A stretch of 54,998 nt of DNA from Polynucleobacter sp. 78F-HAINBA. Lineage in GTDB: Bacteria; Pseudomonadota; Gammaproteobacteria; Burkholderiales; Burkholderiaceae. A program made the translations under genes and the position numbers. Below the pieces are notes generated by a model, which ran no database searches, was not told the origin of the DNA, and worked only from the letters and a program-made list of their open reading frames with translations. The stretch covers positions 1-54,998 of the forward strand of contig NZ_JACVOQ010000010.1 in assembly GCF_018882325.1 (NCBI RefSeq), in the 5' to 3' direction. Numbering within the stretch: the first letter of the stretch is position 1; each line of letters starts with the position of its first letter. Of this stretch, positions 29,426-39,322 are shown piece after piece.

Positions 29426-30522
29426 TAGGCACGCCTTTCAAAGTCACGCATAAATTCCACTAAGGCCTTAACGCCTTCAATCGGCATTGCGTTATAAATA
29501 CTGGCGCGCATACCACCGGCCGCCTTATGCCCACGCAAGGCAACCAAGCCTGCTGCATTAGATTGCTCTAAAAACTGAGCATTCAAATTCTCATCCTTCA
29601 GGAAGAAGGTGACATTCATTCTGGAGCGATATTCTTTTGTAACGCGATTCTCATACAAACTACTTTGATCCAAGAAGTTGTAGATCAAACCCGCTTTTTC
29701 TTGATTGCGCTTTTCGATTGCCTTTACGCCGCCTTGTTTTAGCAACCACTTAAACCCTAATCCAGCCATATAGATTGAAAAGGTTGGGGGAGTATTCAAC
29801 ATCGAGTCAGTTGATGCCTGCTTTGACCAGTCCCAAATAGATGGGGTGATCTTCATGCTGTGACCCATCAGATCTTTGCGCACAATCACAATCGTTACGC
29901 CAGACGGTCCAATATTTTTTTGCGCACCGCCAAACCAAACGCCGCACTTGCTAACATCCATCTCTTTCGAAAGAATATTGCTAGAGATGTCAGCAACCAA
30001 AGTTTTGCCATTCACATCAGGCACATCCGGAAACTCCACACCGCCAATGGTTTCATTGGCACAGTAATGAACGTAAGCAGCATCATCGGATAGTTGCCAA
30101 GTAGAGCGATCTGGAATCGTATTGAATTTTTCAGATGCTGAAGATGCAGCTAAATGAGCCACACCATATTTTTCAGCTTCTTTAAATGACTTCTCAGACC
30201 AAACACCGGTAACTAAAAAATCTGCCTTGGGACCATTCTTAGCTAAAGGCATCAGATTCATTGGAATAGCGGCGTTTTGACCTAAGCCACCACCTTGAAG
30301 CATCAATATTTCATAAGAATCTGGAATACCCATGAGCGTGCGCAAATCTTGCAGCACTTCCTCATAAAGAGCCATAAACTCTTTGCCACGATGACTTACT
30401 TCCATGACGCTGGCGCCCAAGCCTTGCCAATTCAACATCTCCGCAGCAGCCTGCTGTAACACCTCTTCAGGCAAGGTAGCAGGCCCCGCAGCGAAATTGA
30501 AAATGCGGCGGTCAAACGTCAT
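29425..30522 (-). CDS. serC: Phosphoserine aminotransferase
   Basis: SerC converts 3-phosphohydroxypyruvate to phosphoserine (and serves pyridoxal synthesis). The 365-residue PLP enzyme has the NFAAGPATLPEEVL N-terminus, MEVSHRGKEF, and the PLP Lys in GGAQKNIGPSG. It lies 31 bases after gyrA, and gyrA-serC-pheA-hisC-tyrA-aroA-cmk-rpsA is one long same-strand run. Confidence 0.96.
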   Translation of the reverse strand: MTFDRRIFNFAAGPATLPEEVLQQAAAEMLNWQGLGASVMEVSHRGKEFMALYEEVLQDLRTLMGIPDSYEILMLQGGGLGQNAAIPMNLMPLAKNGPKADFLVTGVWSEKSFKEAEKYGVAHLAASSASEKFNTIPDRSTWQLSDDAAYVHYCANETIGGVEFPDVPDVNGKTLVADISSNILSKEMDVSKCGVWFGGAQKNIGPSGVTIVIVRKDLMGHSMKITPSIWDWSKQASTDSMLNTPPTFSIYMAGLGFKWLLKQGGVKAIEKRNQEKAGLIYNFLDQSSLYENRVTKEYRSRMNVTFFLKDENLNAQFLEQSNAAGLVALRGHKAAGGMRASIYNAMPIEGVKALVEFMRDFERRA

Positions 30523-30553
30523 GATGAATTAATTAACCTTGTATGAATGCCAA

Positions 30554-33277
30554 TTAGGCATCGCCAGCTTCATCAGAATTGGCGTCAATTGCTGGGTCAG
30601 CGGAAACATCCCCACCCTCAACATCTTCACCGTCATCCAAATCATTCTCATCATCAGAATCGCTTTCAGCAATACGCTGCAAGCCAGACAAGCGTGTGCC
30701 TTCATCAACGTTGATCAATGTGACGCCTTGTGTTGCGCGCCCCATCTCACGAATCTCTGAAACACGTGTGCGAACCAAGATACCGCCAGTTGTGATCAAC
30801 ATAATTTGATCCTCAGGAGATACCAAAGCAGCAGCAACTACTTTTCCGTTTCGTTCAGTTGTCTGAATGGCGATCATGCCTTTAGTTCCACGACCATGAC
30901 GAGTGTATTCACCAATCGGAGTGCGTTTACCAAAACCATTTTCTGTTGCAGTCAATACGCTACTTGGAATAGCCAGGCCATTCGCATCAACGACAACCGC
31001 TTCAGCACCCTCGGCAGCTTCAGCCGGGGCAACTAACATGGCAATCACTTGATGACCTTCACCCAAGTTCATACCGCGCACACCGCGTGCTGTACGACCC
31101 ATTGGACGAACATCGTTCTCATCAAAGCGAACCGCTTTACCAGCGTCAGAGAACAACATCACATCATGCTGACCGTCAGTAATGGCTGCGCCAACTAAGA
31201 AGTCGTTTTCATTCAAATCAACGGCAATAATTCCGGCCTTACGTGGATTAGAGAAGTCAGACAAGCGCGTCTTCTTCACAGTGCCCAAGCTGGTAGCCAT
31301 AAAGACGTAATGATCATCTTGATATCCCTTAATCGGGAGAATCACAGTAATCTTTTCACCTTCAATCAATGGGAACATATTGACGATCGGCTTGCCACGT
31401 GAATTGCGGCTACCTTGTGGAACCTCCCACACTTTGAGCCAGTACATACGGCCACGATCGGAGAAGCACAAAATGATGTCATGCGTATTCGCAACGAAGA
31501 GTGTTTCAATCCAATCTTCATTTTTCGTAGCGGCAGCTTGTTTGCCACGACCACCACGTTTTTGCGCGCGGTATTCACTCAGAGGCTGGCTCTTCATATA
31601 ACCAGTGTTAGAAAGTGTGACCACCATATCTTGCGGAGTGATCAAATCTTCTGTGAACAACTCAGTTGCATTCATTTCAATGAATGAACGACGACCTGTA
31701 TCACCACCGGCAATACCAAACTCAGCCTGCACTTCTTTCAATTCAGACTCAATGACTTGAGTGACACGCTCTGGCTTAGCCAGTAAGTCGAGCAAGTCAG
31801 AAATCTCTGCCATGACATCTTTGTACTCGTTGACGATTTTGTCTTGCTCAAGGCCAGTCAAACGTTGCAAACGCATCTGCAAAATTTCTTGCGCTTGGCT
31901 ATCAGACAGACGATAGAGGCCGGTAGACTGCATGCCGTACTCAGGCAATAAACCTTCAGGGCGATAAGCGTTGCGACCGCCCGGAGTATCTGTCTCAGCA
32001 CGCGCTAACATCTCGCGAACCATGGAAGAATCCCATGCCTTGCTCATCAATTCTGACTTAGCAATCACTGGGTTTGCAGCAGCTTTAATGATGGCAATAA
32101 ATTCATCAATGTTTGCCAAGGCAACTGCCAAGCCTTCTAAGACATGACCACGTTCACGCGCTTTGCGTAATTCAAAAATCGTACGACGTGTAACTACTTC
32201 ACGACGATGCTGCAAGAAGTACTCGAGCATTTGCTTCAGATTCAATAGGCGCGGCTGGTTATCCACCAATGCCACCATATTCATACCGAAGTTATCTTGC
32301 AGTTGAGTGCTCTTGTACAAATTATTCAGAACGACTTCAGGCACTTCACCACGCTTGAGCTCGATCACTACGCGCATGCCTGACTTATCAGATTCATCAC
32401 GCAGATCAGAGATGCCTTCTACTTTTTTCTCATTCACCAACTCAGCAATGCGCTCGAGTAAGTTCTTTTTATTTACTTGGTATGGCAATTCGTCAACGAT
32501 GATGGCCTGACGTGCACCCTTATCAAGGTCTTCAAAGTGGGTCTTGGCACGCATCACCACACGGCCACGGCCGGTGCGATAGCCTTCGCGAACCCCTTGA
32601 ACCCCGTAAATGATGCCGGCGGTCGGGAAATCTGGGGCCGGAATGATCTCAATCAGCTCATCAATCGTGCATTCTGGGTTGTGCAAGACGTGTAAACAGG
32701 CCGTAATCACCTCATCCAGGTTATGGGGAGGGATATTGGTAGCCATACCAACCGCAATACCTGAGCTGCCATTAATCAGCAAATTAGGCACTTTTGCAGG
32801 AAGAATCAGGGGTTCTTTCTCGCTACCATCGTAGTTTGGCCCGAAATCCACGGTTTCCTTGTCCAAATCGGCCAAAAGCTCGTGGGCGATCTTACGAAGG
32901 CGAATCTCGGTATATCGCATTGCAGCAGCGTTATCGCCGTCTACGGAGCCAAAGTTACCCTGTCCATCAACCAGCATATAGCGCAGCGAGAAGTCCTGGG
33001 CCATACGAACAATGGTGTCATACACCGCAGAATCGCCATGCGGATGGTATTTACCGATCACATCGCCAACTATACGGGCAGATTTTTTGTAAGCACGGTT
33101 CCAATCGTTGTTTAATTCATACATCGCGAATAAGACCCGGCGGTGAACCGGTTTGAGGCCGTCACGTACGTCTGGCAGGGCTCTGCCGACAATGACGCTC
33201 ATTGCGTAGTCCAAATAGGACCGCCGCATTTCGTCTTCTAGGGATATTGGTAGTGTTTCTTTAGCGGCTTGTTCCAT
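30554..33277 (-). CDS. gyrA: DNA gyrase subunit A
   Basis: GyrA is the breakage-reunion subunit of DNA gyrase. The 907-residue protein has the catalytic Tyr122 in AMRYTEIRL, a QRGGRGK-type GyrA box (seen as QKRGGRGKQ) opening the C-terminal beta-pinwheel, and a strongly acidic tail (about 865-907). In the quinolone region, S83 and D87 are the wild-type residues, so no classical gyrA resistance change is visible. It diverges from ompA over a 160-base gap. Confidence 0.97.
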   Translation of the reverse strand: MEQAAKETLPISLEDEMRRSYLDYAMSVIVGRALPDVRDGLKPVHRRVLFAMYELNNDWNRAYKKSARIVGDVIGKYHPHGDSAVYDTIVRMAQDFSLRYMLVDGQGNFGSVDGDNAAAMRYTEIRLRKIAHELLADLDKETVDFGPNYDGSEKEPLILPAKVPNLLINGSSGIAVGMATNIPPHNLDEVITACLHVLHNPECTIDELIEIIPAPDFPTAGIIYGVQGVREGYRTGRGRVVMRAKTHFEDLDKGARQAIIVDELPYQVNKKNLLERIAELVNEKKVEGISDLRDESDKSGMRVVIELKRGEVPEVVLNNLYKSTQLQDNFGMNMVALVDNQPRLLNLKQMLEYFLQHRREVVTRRTIFELRKARERGHVLEGLAVALANIDEFIAIIKAAANPVIAKSELMSKAWDSSMVREMLARAETDTPGGRNAYRPEGLLPEYGMQSTGLYRLSDSQAQEILQMRLQRLTGLEQDKIVNEYKDVMAEISDLLDLLAKPERVTQVIESELKEVQAEFGIAGGDTGRRSFIEMNATELFTEDLITPQDMVVTLSNTGYMKSQPLSEYRAQKRGGRGKQAAATKNEDWIETLFVANTHDIILCFSDRGRMYWLKVWEVPQGSRNSRGKPIVNMFPLIEGEKITVILPIKGYQDDHYVFMATSLGTVKKTRLSDFSNPRKAGIIAVDLNENDFLVGAAITDGQHDVMLFSDAGKAVRFDENDVRPMGRTARGVRGMNLGEGHQVIAMLVAPAEAAEGAEAVVVDANGLAIPSSVLTATENGFGKRTPIGEYTRHGRGTKGMIAIQTTERNGKVVAAALVSPEDQIMLITTGGILVRTRVSEIREMGRATQGVTLINVDEGTRLSGLQRIAESDSDDENDLDDGEDVEGGDVSADPAIDANSDEAGDA

Positions 33278-33437
33278 TTAGAAATAATATCATTTTGATG
33301 ACTGATAGCCCCTATGCTAAGATTCTGTCAGTTTGTACGAAATTGAGATGTGTCGCTTTGCGGTTTTTTGCTTCAAAGTAGGGCGAATTACATTTAAGTT
33401 TGACTTTAATTAAAAAAGAGATTTTTGAGGACTAAAA

Positions 33438-34007
33438 ATGAACAAAACCCTAAAAGTGTTGTTAGCTTCTGTTGTTACTGTTTCTGCATCTGCAGCAATG
33501 GCTTCTGATAACTGGGAAAACAGCGCTGGCTTGAATTGGAAAAACGGCGACGGCACATTGTGCTGGCGTGACAACAGCTGGACACCTGCAACTGCAGCTC
33601 CTGGTTGCGATGGTTATTTAACAGCCAAAAAAGCTTCTGGTGTAAGCCAAAGCAAGATCACTTTGCAAGCTGACACACTCTATGACTTCGACAAAGCAAC
33701 ATTGAAGGCAGAAGGTAAAGCAACTTTAGACAAAATCGCTAAAGACTTAAGCAAGATCAAATTAGAAGTAATTATTGCTGTTGGTAACACTGATAGCGTT
33801 GGTACTGATGCTTACAACATGGCTCTCGGCCAACGTCGTGCTCAGTCCGTTAAAGCTTACTTGGTAAGCAAAGGTGTTGACGGTAGCCGTATTTACACAG
33901 AATCAAAAGGCAAGAGCAATCCAGTTGCATCTAATGCAACTGCTGAAGGCCGCGCTAAGAACCGCCGCACTGACATCGAAGTTGTTGGTACAGCTGCAGT
34001 TAAGTAA
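33438..34007 (+). CDS. ompA: OmpA-family outer membrane protein
   Basis: A 189-residue protein: signal peptide 1-22 (cleavage AMA-S), a short betaproteobacterial N-terminal region with LCWRDNSWTPATA, then an OmpA C-terminal peptidoglycan-binding domain from about 75 to 183 (LYDFDKATLK, NTDSVGTDAYNMALGQRRA, NRRTDIEV). It lacks the eight-stranded barrel of E. coli OmpA. A good Shine-Dalgarno (GAGGA) precedes the ATG and a strong terminator follows, so it is a single-gene, probably highly expressed unit. Confidence 0.93.
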   Translation: MNKTLKVLLASVVTVSASAAMASDNWENSAGLNWKNGDGTLCWRDNSWTPATAAPGCDGYLTAKKASGVSQSKITLQADTLYDFDKATLKAEGKATLDKIAKDLSKIKLEVIIAVGNTDSVGTDAYNMALGQRRAQSVKAYLVSKGVDGSRIYTESKGKSNPVASNATAEGRAKNRRTDIEVVGTAAVK

Positions 34008-34021
34008 TTCTTTTTACTTGT

Positions 34022-34050
34022 AAAAAAGCCCGGTTCTGCCGGGCTTTTTT
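34022..34050 (+). terminator. Rho-independent terminator after ompA
   Basis: AGCCCGG / CCGGGCT stem (34027-34033 and 34039-34045) with a 5-nt loop, flanked by A6 on the left and T6 on the right. The symmetry suggests bidirectional function. Confidence 0.9.
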
Positions 34051-34107
34051 ATTTCCGCTATATTCGTAATTCATCTATCTCAGTAAGCCTCTCACGCCTT
34101 TATCTCT

Positions 34108-34797
34108 ATGAACGTCGATCAATCTGAAATCGCCAAATTTAGTGCCCTAGCCCATCGCTGGTGGGATCCCCATAGCGAATTCAAGCCTTTGCATGCAATC
34201 AACCCTTTGCGCCTTAATTGGATCAAATCCTTTGTAGGTCTAGAGAGCAAAAAGGTTCTAGATGTTGGTTGTGGCGGTGGAATCCTGGCGGAATCTATTG
34301 CGCAGTCTGGCGCCGATACCTGCGGCATTGATTTATCTGAAAAAGCCCTTAAGGTTGCTGAATTGCATGCCCTCGAGGTAGGCGCTACCCTCAAATACCG
34401 CTCTATATCTGCGGAAGCGCTAGCCGAAGAAGAGCCAGAGCAGTATGACGTCGTGACCTGCATGGAAATGCTAGAACACGTTCCAGACCCTGCCTCAGTA
34501 GTTCGAGCCTGCGCCAAGCTCTGTAAGCCGGGCGGCATCCTCTTTTTCAGCACCCTCAATCGCAGCCCTAAGTCCTACTTATTTGCCATTATTGGTGCGG
34601 AATACATCTTGCGATTACTGCCCAAGGGTACGCATGAATATGCCAAATTCATCAAACCTTCAGAATTGGTCGCATTTACACGCCAAGCAGATCTAGAAAT
34701 GATCAGCATGAAGGGTATGAGCTACAACCCCATCACGCAGGTCTATAGCCTTGGTGAAGATGTTGATGTGAACTACATGATTGTTGTGCGCAAATGA
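34108..34797 (+). CDS. ubiG: Ubiquinone biosynthesis O-methyltransferase UbiG
   Basis: UbiG does both O-methylations in ubiquinone synthesis. The 229-residue class I SAM methyltransferase has the family N-terminus [11 protein letters not shown], motif [12 protein letters not shown] at 50-60, and the C-terminal block [14 protein letters not shown]. Its stop overlaps the gph start (ATGA). Confidence 0.95.
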   Translation: MNVDQSEIAKFSALAHRWWDPHSEFKPLHAINPLRLNWIKSFVGLESKKVLDVGCGGGILAESIAQSGADTCGIDLSEKALKVAELHALEVGATLKYRSISAEALAEEEPEQYDVVTCMEMLEHVPDPASVVRACAKLCKPGGILFFSTLNRSPKSYLFAIIGAEYILRLLPKGTHEYAKFIKPSELVAFTRQADLEMISMKGMSYNPITQVYSLGEDVDVNYMIVVRK

Positions 34798-35471
34798 GTA
34801 ACGGGTTAGCAAGCCCTTACAAGGGTATCTTTTTTGACCTAGATGGCACCCTAGCCGATACTGCCCCAGACCTCGTAGCAGCTGCCAATCAGCTCCTCAT
34901 CGCCAGAAATCTCGCGCCTAAGCAATATGAGGTCTTGCGCCCTTGCGCCTCTGCCGGAGCTCGTGGCCTCATTGGCGGAGCTTTTGGAATTGCCCCCGAC
35001 CACCCTGACTTCATTCCCTTGCGAGATGAGTTTTTTACAAACTACGAGAAAGCTTTGCTGGTCAACAGCGTGCTTTTTGATGGCGTAGAGCACTTATTGG
35101 ACCAACTGGATGGCGCCAAGCTTCCTTGGGGCATTGTGACCAACAAGAGTGAGCGCTTTACGAATCCCCTTACTGATTTGATGGGTCTGCGCCAAAGAGC
35201 AGCATCGACTGTATCCGGTGATACCACTCCATACTCAAAACCACATCCAGAACCCATCTTGCATGCTGCCAGGCTTGCCAATGTTGACCCAGCTAGCTCT
35301 GTATACATTGGTGACGACATCAGAGACATCGTGGCAGGCAAGGCAGCAGGCATGAAGACGATTGCAGCGGCTTATGGCTATTGTGGCTGCGAAGAGCCTC
35401 CAGAAGCCTGGGGTGCTGACTATCTTGTGCGCCACCCCCAAGAATTACTAGAAATCATCTTCCCGCAGTAG
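34794..35471 (+). CDS. gph: Phosphoglycolate phosphatase (HAD family)
   Basis: A 225-residue HAD phosphatase. Motif I is [10 protein letters not shown] with nucleophile D15 and D17; motif II is in GIVTNKS; motif IV is in YIGDDIRDI. Phosphoglycolate is the likely substrate, and the ubiG-gph pair is conserved in betaproteobacteria; other small phosphates are possible. ssrA begins 79 bases downstream. Confidence 0.9.
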   Translation: MSNGLASPYKGIFFDLDGTLADTAPDLVAAANQLLIARNLAPKQYEVLRPCASAGARGLIGGAFGIAPDHPDFIPLRDEFFTNYEKALLVNSVLFDGVEHLLDQLDGAKLPWGIVTNKSERFTNPLTDLMGLRQRAASTVSGDTTPYSKPHPEPILHAARLANVDPASSVYIGDDIRDIVAGKAAGMKTIAAAYGYCGCEEPPEAWGADYLVRHPQELLEIIFPQ

Positions 35472-35550
35472 GGCTTAATTTGCAATCTGCAAGATATTCA
35501 GCAATTTAAGGCAAGGAGCCTTAAAATAGAATTTCCAATGCATGCATTCT

Positions 35551-35909
35551 GGGACCGACATGGTTTCGACGTGGGTTACAAAGCATCAAGGGCATACCGA
35601 GGACCCGTTATCTCGTAAATCAATGGGAATGTAATAACTGCAAACGACGAACGTTTCGCACTAGCCGCTTAATTGCGGTTGCCCCTGAACTGATTCTCTC
35701 TTGGGTCAGCTAGCGCAAGCTAGATCAGGGTCATTTACAAGAGATAAGATCATTTCATGTCACGGGGAATGGTTCGAAAACTTAGTGAATCGCCAGCGTG
35801 GAACATGTCAGTCTGTGACTAGCTAGCTAAATTAAATGATATGACTAAGTATGTAGAACTTGTTGTAGAGGATTTGCGGACGCGGGTTCGATTCCCGCCG
35901 GTTCCACCA
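35551..35909 (+). ncRNA. ssrA: Transfer-messenger RNA (tmRNA)
   Basis: tmRNA frees stalled ribosomes and tags the nascent protein. The acceptor arms GGGACCG (35551-35557) and CGGTTCC before A-CCA (end at 35909) pair over 7 bp with one G-U, and the T-arm GCGGGTTCGATTCCCGC is clear. The tag frame starts at GCA 35640 and ends with TAA at 35672, encoding ANDERFALAA, a typical betaproteobacterial tag. It is a one-piece tmRNA with a 3' CCA encoded. Confidence 0.96.
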
Positions 35910-35930
35910 TTTTGAAGTACGTAACAGTCA

Positions 35931-35960
35931 AACGCCACCTTCTGAGGTGGCGTTTTTCTT
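35931..35960 (+). terminator. Rho-independent terminator after ssrA
   Basis: A perfect 10-bp stem AACGCCACCT / AGGTGGCGTT (35931-35940 and 35945-35954) with a TCTG tetraloop and a T-rich tail. It also separates ssrA from the convergent dehydratase gene. Confidence 0.92.
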
Positions 35961-35991
35961 TCCGTCTATTTCTTACTTCACATTGATTGCA

Positions 35992-37743
35992 TCAACGCTT
36001 CGGTGTTTTACCAACCATCTTCACCGCCCTCAAAAAATCAAAGTCGACACCTTTATCTGCTTGTGTCACTGTATCTAAGAAAAGCTTGAGGTAACCGCGC
36101 TCTGCAGTAGGCTCTATCACTGGATTGTCTTTTGCACGCTTAGCCAATTCTTCATCTGAAACTAATAAACTAATCTCGCGATTCTTCACACTGAGGCGAA
36201 TGCGATCACCGTTCTGCACATGCGCAAGTGGCCCACCTACTGCAGCCTCGGGAGTCACATGCAAGACGATCGTTCCAAATGCAGTGCCGCTCATACGTCC
36301 ATCAGAAATCCGCACAATATCTTTTACCCCAGCACGAGCCAGCTTCATCGGAATCGGAATGTATCCTGCTTCAGGCATACCGGGCGCACCTTTGGGGCTA
36401 ATATTCTTGAGCACCAAAATGTCATCAGCTGTCACATCTAAGTCTGGACTATCAATACGATTAGCTAGATCCTCGCTATTTTCAAAGACAACAGCGCGAC
36501 CCTCATGCTCCATGAGCTTCTCATTAGCAGCAGATTGTTTAATGATCGCGCCGCCAGGAGCCAGGTTGCCATGCAGAACCGCAATACTGCCACGTGGATA
36601 AATTGGGTTATCAAACTTGCGCACGACATCTTGCTTAAAGCTTGGCGGGGCTGCATCAATCTCTTCGCCTAAAGTACGACCGGTTACTGTCATCGCATCT
36701 AGCTTTAGTAAAGGCTTAAGCTCACGTAGCAATGTCGTCATACCGCCGGCATCATGGAAGTTCTCCATGTAATGATCACCAGAAGGCTTCAAGTCCACTA
36801 GTACTGGGGTCTCATCACCCATCTTATCGAGCGCATCTAAATCAATCTCTAGACCCATACGTCCAGCGATAGCAGCTAAATGCACGATGCCGTTTGTAGA
36901 TCCACCAATCGCCAATAAAACACGCATCGCGTTTTCAAAAGCATCAGCTGTTAATACCTTGTCAATTGTTAGGCCGTCTTTTGCCATTTGCACAGCACGA
37001 GTACCAGTCTCTTCGGCAATCCGAATACGATCGGCAGTCACCGCTGGTGGAGTAGCGCCACCCGGGACTGTCATGCCTAATGCCTCAGAGATACAAGCCA
37101 TCGTACTTGCCGTACCCATCACTGAGCAAGTGCCCACGCTCGCTACCAATTGATCGTTGACTTCATCTTTTTCAACTTCATCAATTTCTCCAGCACGGAA
37201 TTTTCCCCAATAGCGGCGGCAGTCCGTGCAGGCACCCACACGCTCGCTACGATGAGAGCCGGTCAACATTGAACCGGTGATCAACTGAATGGCTGGAAGA
37301 CCTGCAGAAGCAGCACCCATCATTTGCGCTGGCACTGTTTTATCGCAACCACCAATCATGACTACAGCATCCATCGGCTGAGCCCGCAACATCTCCTCGG
37401 TATCCATCGACATCAGGTTACGCAAATACATGCTGGTCGGAGCAGCAAAACTCTCATGAATAGAGATTGTTGGAAAGTCCATCGGTAAACCACCAGCAAG
37501 CATCACGCCACGCTTTACAGCCTCAATCAGTTGCGGCATATTGCCGTGACACGGGTTATATGCGCTACCGGTATTAATGATGCCAATCACAGGGCGATCT
37601 AATGCACTATTGGTATAGCCTGCACCCTTGATAAATGCTTTACGCAAAAACAAAGAGAAGCCTTTGTCGCCGTAGCTCGTTAAGCCCTTACGCAAACCAC
37701 TCTCTGTGGACTGCTTTTTCTCTTTGTTCGCATTGCTTGTCAT
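35992..37743 (-). CDS. IlvD/Edd-family dehydratase (sugar-acid dehydratase-like)
   Basis: A 583-residue Fe-S dehydratase. Cluster-region cysteines fit C65 (YNPCHG), C133 (GGCDKTVPAQ) and the ACTDCRRYWGKFRAGE block (C172/C175), with another Cys at 206. The ERVGACTDCRR pattern is closer to aldonate dehydratases (L-arabinonate or D-xylonate type) than to biosynthetic dihydroxyacid dehydratase, so I do not call it ilvD. It is paired with a Bug-type binding protein gene 37 bases upstream, which suggests uptake and dehydration of a hydroxy acid. Substrate is unknown. Confidence 0.82.
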   Translation of the reverse strand: MTSNANKEKKQSTESGLRKGLTSYGDKGFSLFLRKAFIKGAGYTNSALDRPVIGIINTGSAYNPCHGNMPQLIEAVKRGVMLAGGLPMDFPTISIHESFAAPTSMYLRNLMSMDTEEMLRAQPMDAVVMIGGCDKTVPAQMMGAASAGLPAIQLITGSMLTGSHRSERVGACTDCRRYWGKFRAGEIDEVEKDEVNDQLVASVGTCSVMGTASTMACISEALGMTVPGGATPPAVTADRIRIAEETGTRAVQMAKDGLTIDKVLTADAFENAMRVLLAIGGSTNGIVHLAAIAGRMGLEIDLDALDKMGDETPVLVDLKPSGDHYMENFHDAGGMTTLLRELKPLLKLDAMTVTGRTLGEEIDAAPPSFKQDVVRKFDNPIYPRGSIAVLHGNLAPGGAIIKQSAANEKLMEHEGRAVVFENSEDLANRIDSPDLDVTADDILVLKNISPKGAPGMPEAGYIPIPMKLARAGVKDIVRISDGRMSGTAFGTIVLHVTPEAAVGGPLAHVQNGDRIRLSVKNREISLLVSDEELAKRAKDNPVIEPTAERGYLKLFLDTVTQADKGVDFDFLRAVKMVGKTPKR

Positions 37744-37780
37744 AAATAATTCTTTAAATAAAAAAAATAAATAGAAATTA

Positions 37781-38770
37781 CTACTCAGCTTTGATATCCG
37801 CTTCTTTAATCACTTTTTCCCAGCGTTTTACTTCTCCAGCCAACAACTCTGCAGATTGCTTGGGTTTTGTAGGCGCTGCAGCATAGACGCCCTGCTTTAA
37901 AAAAGCCTCTTTAACCTCTGGGTTTACCAAGAGTTTAGCGATAGCGCTATTGAGTTGGTCAATGATCGGCGTCGGTGTACCAACCGGGGCTAAAACTCCG
38001 AAGGTGGAACTCACCTCTAAAGCCGGCATACCCGACTCAGCAGTAGTAGGAACATCTGGCAACATCGAGATGCGCTTGGCCGTTGTCACCGCCAAAGGAC
38101 GCAATTGGCCGGCAGTAATGAATGGCAACGCTGCCGGAACCGTTTCCACCATCATATTGACCTGGCCCGCTACCAAATCGGTCATGGCTGGGCCACTACC
38201 CTTATATGGCACATGCGTGATTTTGATGCCAGCCTCTTTTTGGAAAATCTCTGCGCCCATCCTTTGAGGCGCACCCGCGCCAGAAGAGGCGTAATTTAAT
38301 TTATCTGGATTAGCTTTTGCATAATCAACCAAACCCTTCAAAGTTCTGACTGGGACATTGGGATTAACAACCACCACCAAAGGTACTGAGCCAACAATCA
38401 TGACTGGAGTGAAATCCTTCAGGAGGTCGTAGCGCAACTTACCCTTTTCAAGAGTGGCCATAGTTGAATGCGATGTCACAGCACCCATCAATAAGGTATA
38501 GCCATCTGGATTTGCCTTAGCAACAGCCTCTGCACCAATGTTGCCACCAGCACCGCCGCGATTTTCAACTACAACTTGTTGCCCTAAGGATTCGCCAAGA
38601 TTCTTCGCGAGAATGCGCCCAATCACATCAGTTGCCCCACCTGGAGGATAAGGAACAATCAGCTTAATAGGTCTATCTGGATAAGCTGCATGCACTGCAG
38701 CAGAAAATCCAAGAATGAGGGCGCCCTGGGCAATGGAACGGCATAATTTACCGAATTGATACGTAATCAT
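37781..38770 (-). CDS. Bug-family (TctC-like) periplasmic solute-binding protein
   Basis: A 329-residue periplasmic binding protein of the tripartite tricarboxylate transporter type. It has a signal peptide ending near VHA-A (about residue 29), then YPDRPIKLIVPYPPGGATD, the VENRGGAGGNIG loop, ANPDGYTLLMG and the MTDLVAGQVNMM segment. These proteins bind carboxylates. No TctA/TctB membrane genes are nearby, which is common for Bug proteins in Burkholderiales. A strong GGAGA precedes the ATG. It is probably co-transcribed with the dehydratase. Confidence 0.9.
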   Translation of the reverse strand: MITYQFGKLCRSIAQGALILGFSAAVHAAYPDRPIKLIVPYPPGGATDVIGRILAKNLGESLGQQVVVENRGGAGGNIGAEAVAKANPDGYTLLMGAVTSHSTMATLEKGKLRYDLLKDFTPVMIVGSVPLVVVVNPNVPVRTLKGLVDYAKANPDKLNYASSGAGAPQRMGAEIFQKEAGIKITHVPYKGSGPAMTDLVAGQVNMMVETVPAALPFITAGQLRPLAVTTAKRISMLPDVPTTAESGMPALEVSSTFGVLAPVGTPTPIIDQLNSAIAKLLVNPEVKEAFLKQGVYAAAPTKPKQSAELLAGEVKRWEKVIKEADIKAE

Positions 38771-38879
38771 TTTTGTCTCCGTAAACAGCTTTATTTTTAT
38801 GATTTAAATATACTAAACTTTGCTGTCGCACACATTTGAGTGCACTAAGCTCGGCACCACATTAATACCAAGGACCACC

Positions 38880-39302
38880 ATGTCAACTATTCAACCTTTT
38901 CATCTTGCATTTCCCGTAGATAACTTAGAGGCAGCCCGTACCTTTTACGGCAGTACCTTAGGTTGCGCTGAGGGTCGTAGCTCAGATGAATGGATTGACT
39001 TTGATTTCTTTGGGCACCAATTGGTCGCCCATCTTGCACCTCAAGAATGCGGCAATACCGCCTCAAATGAGGTTGACGGACATCAAGTTCCCGTAAAACA
39101 TTTTGGGGTGGTTCTGACAATGCCGGATTGGCACGCATTAGCAGACCGCCTAAGTAAGAGTGGCATCAAATTCATTATCGAGCCACAGATACGATTTAAA
39201 GGCAAAGTTGGTGAACAAGCCACGATGTTCTTCCTAGATCCTGCTGGCAACGCCTTGGAGTTCAAAGCGTTTGAAGATCCAAGTCAGTTATTTGCTAAAT
39301 AA
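38880..39302 (+). CDS. VOC-family (glyoxalase/bleomycin resistance fold) protein
   Basis: A 140-residue vicinal oxygen chelate protein with two beta-alpha-beta-beta-beta modules. Probable metal ligands are His in FHLAFPVDN, His in VKHFGVVL and Glu in ALEFKAF. The frame opens upstream to 38820, but the ATG at 38880, preceded by AAGGA, matches the family start. The reaction is unknown; related proteins act in dioxygenase or isomerase steps. It diverges from the Bug gene. Confidence 0.82.
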   Translation: MSTIQPFHLAFPVDNLEAARTFYGSTLGCAEGRSSDEWIDFDFFGHQLVAHLAPQECGNTASNEVDGHQVPVKHFGVVLTMPDWHALADRLSKSGIKFIIEPQIRFKGKVGEQATMFFLDPAGNALEFKAFEDPSQLFAK

Positions 39303-39322
39303 TTTTTGATTTCGTGCGCTGT

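Noticed and set aside
32794..33156. Plus-strand ORF of 120 aa opposite the gyrA N-terminus
   Set aside because: Shadow of gyrA; composition reflects the reverse of conserved gyrase codons.
35992..37743. Calling the dehydratase ilvD
   Set aside because: The ACTDCRRYWGKFRAGE-type region resembles aldonate dehydratases rather than biosynthetic dihydroxyacid dehydratase.
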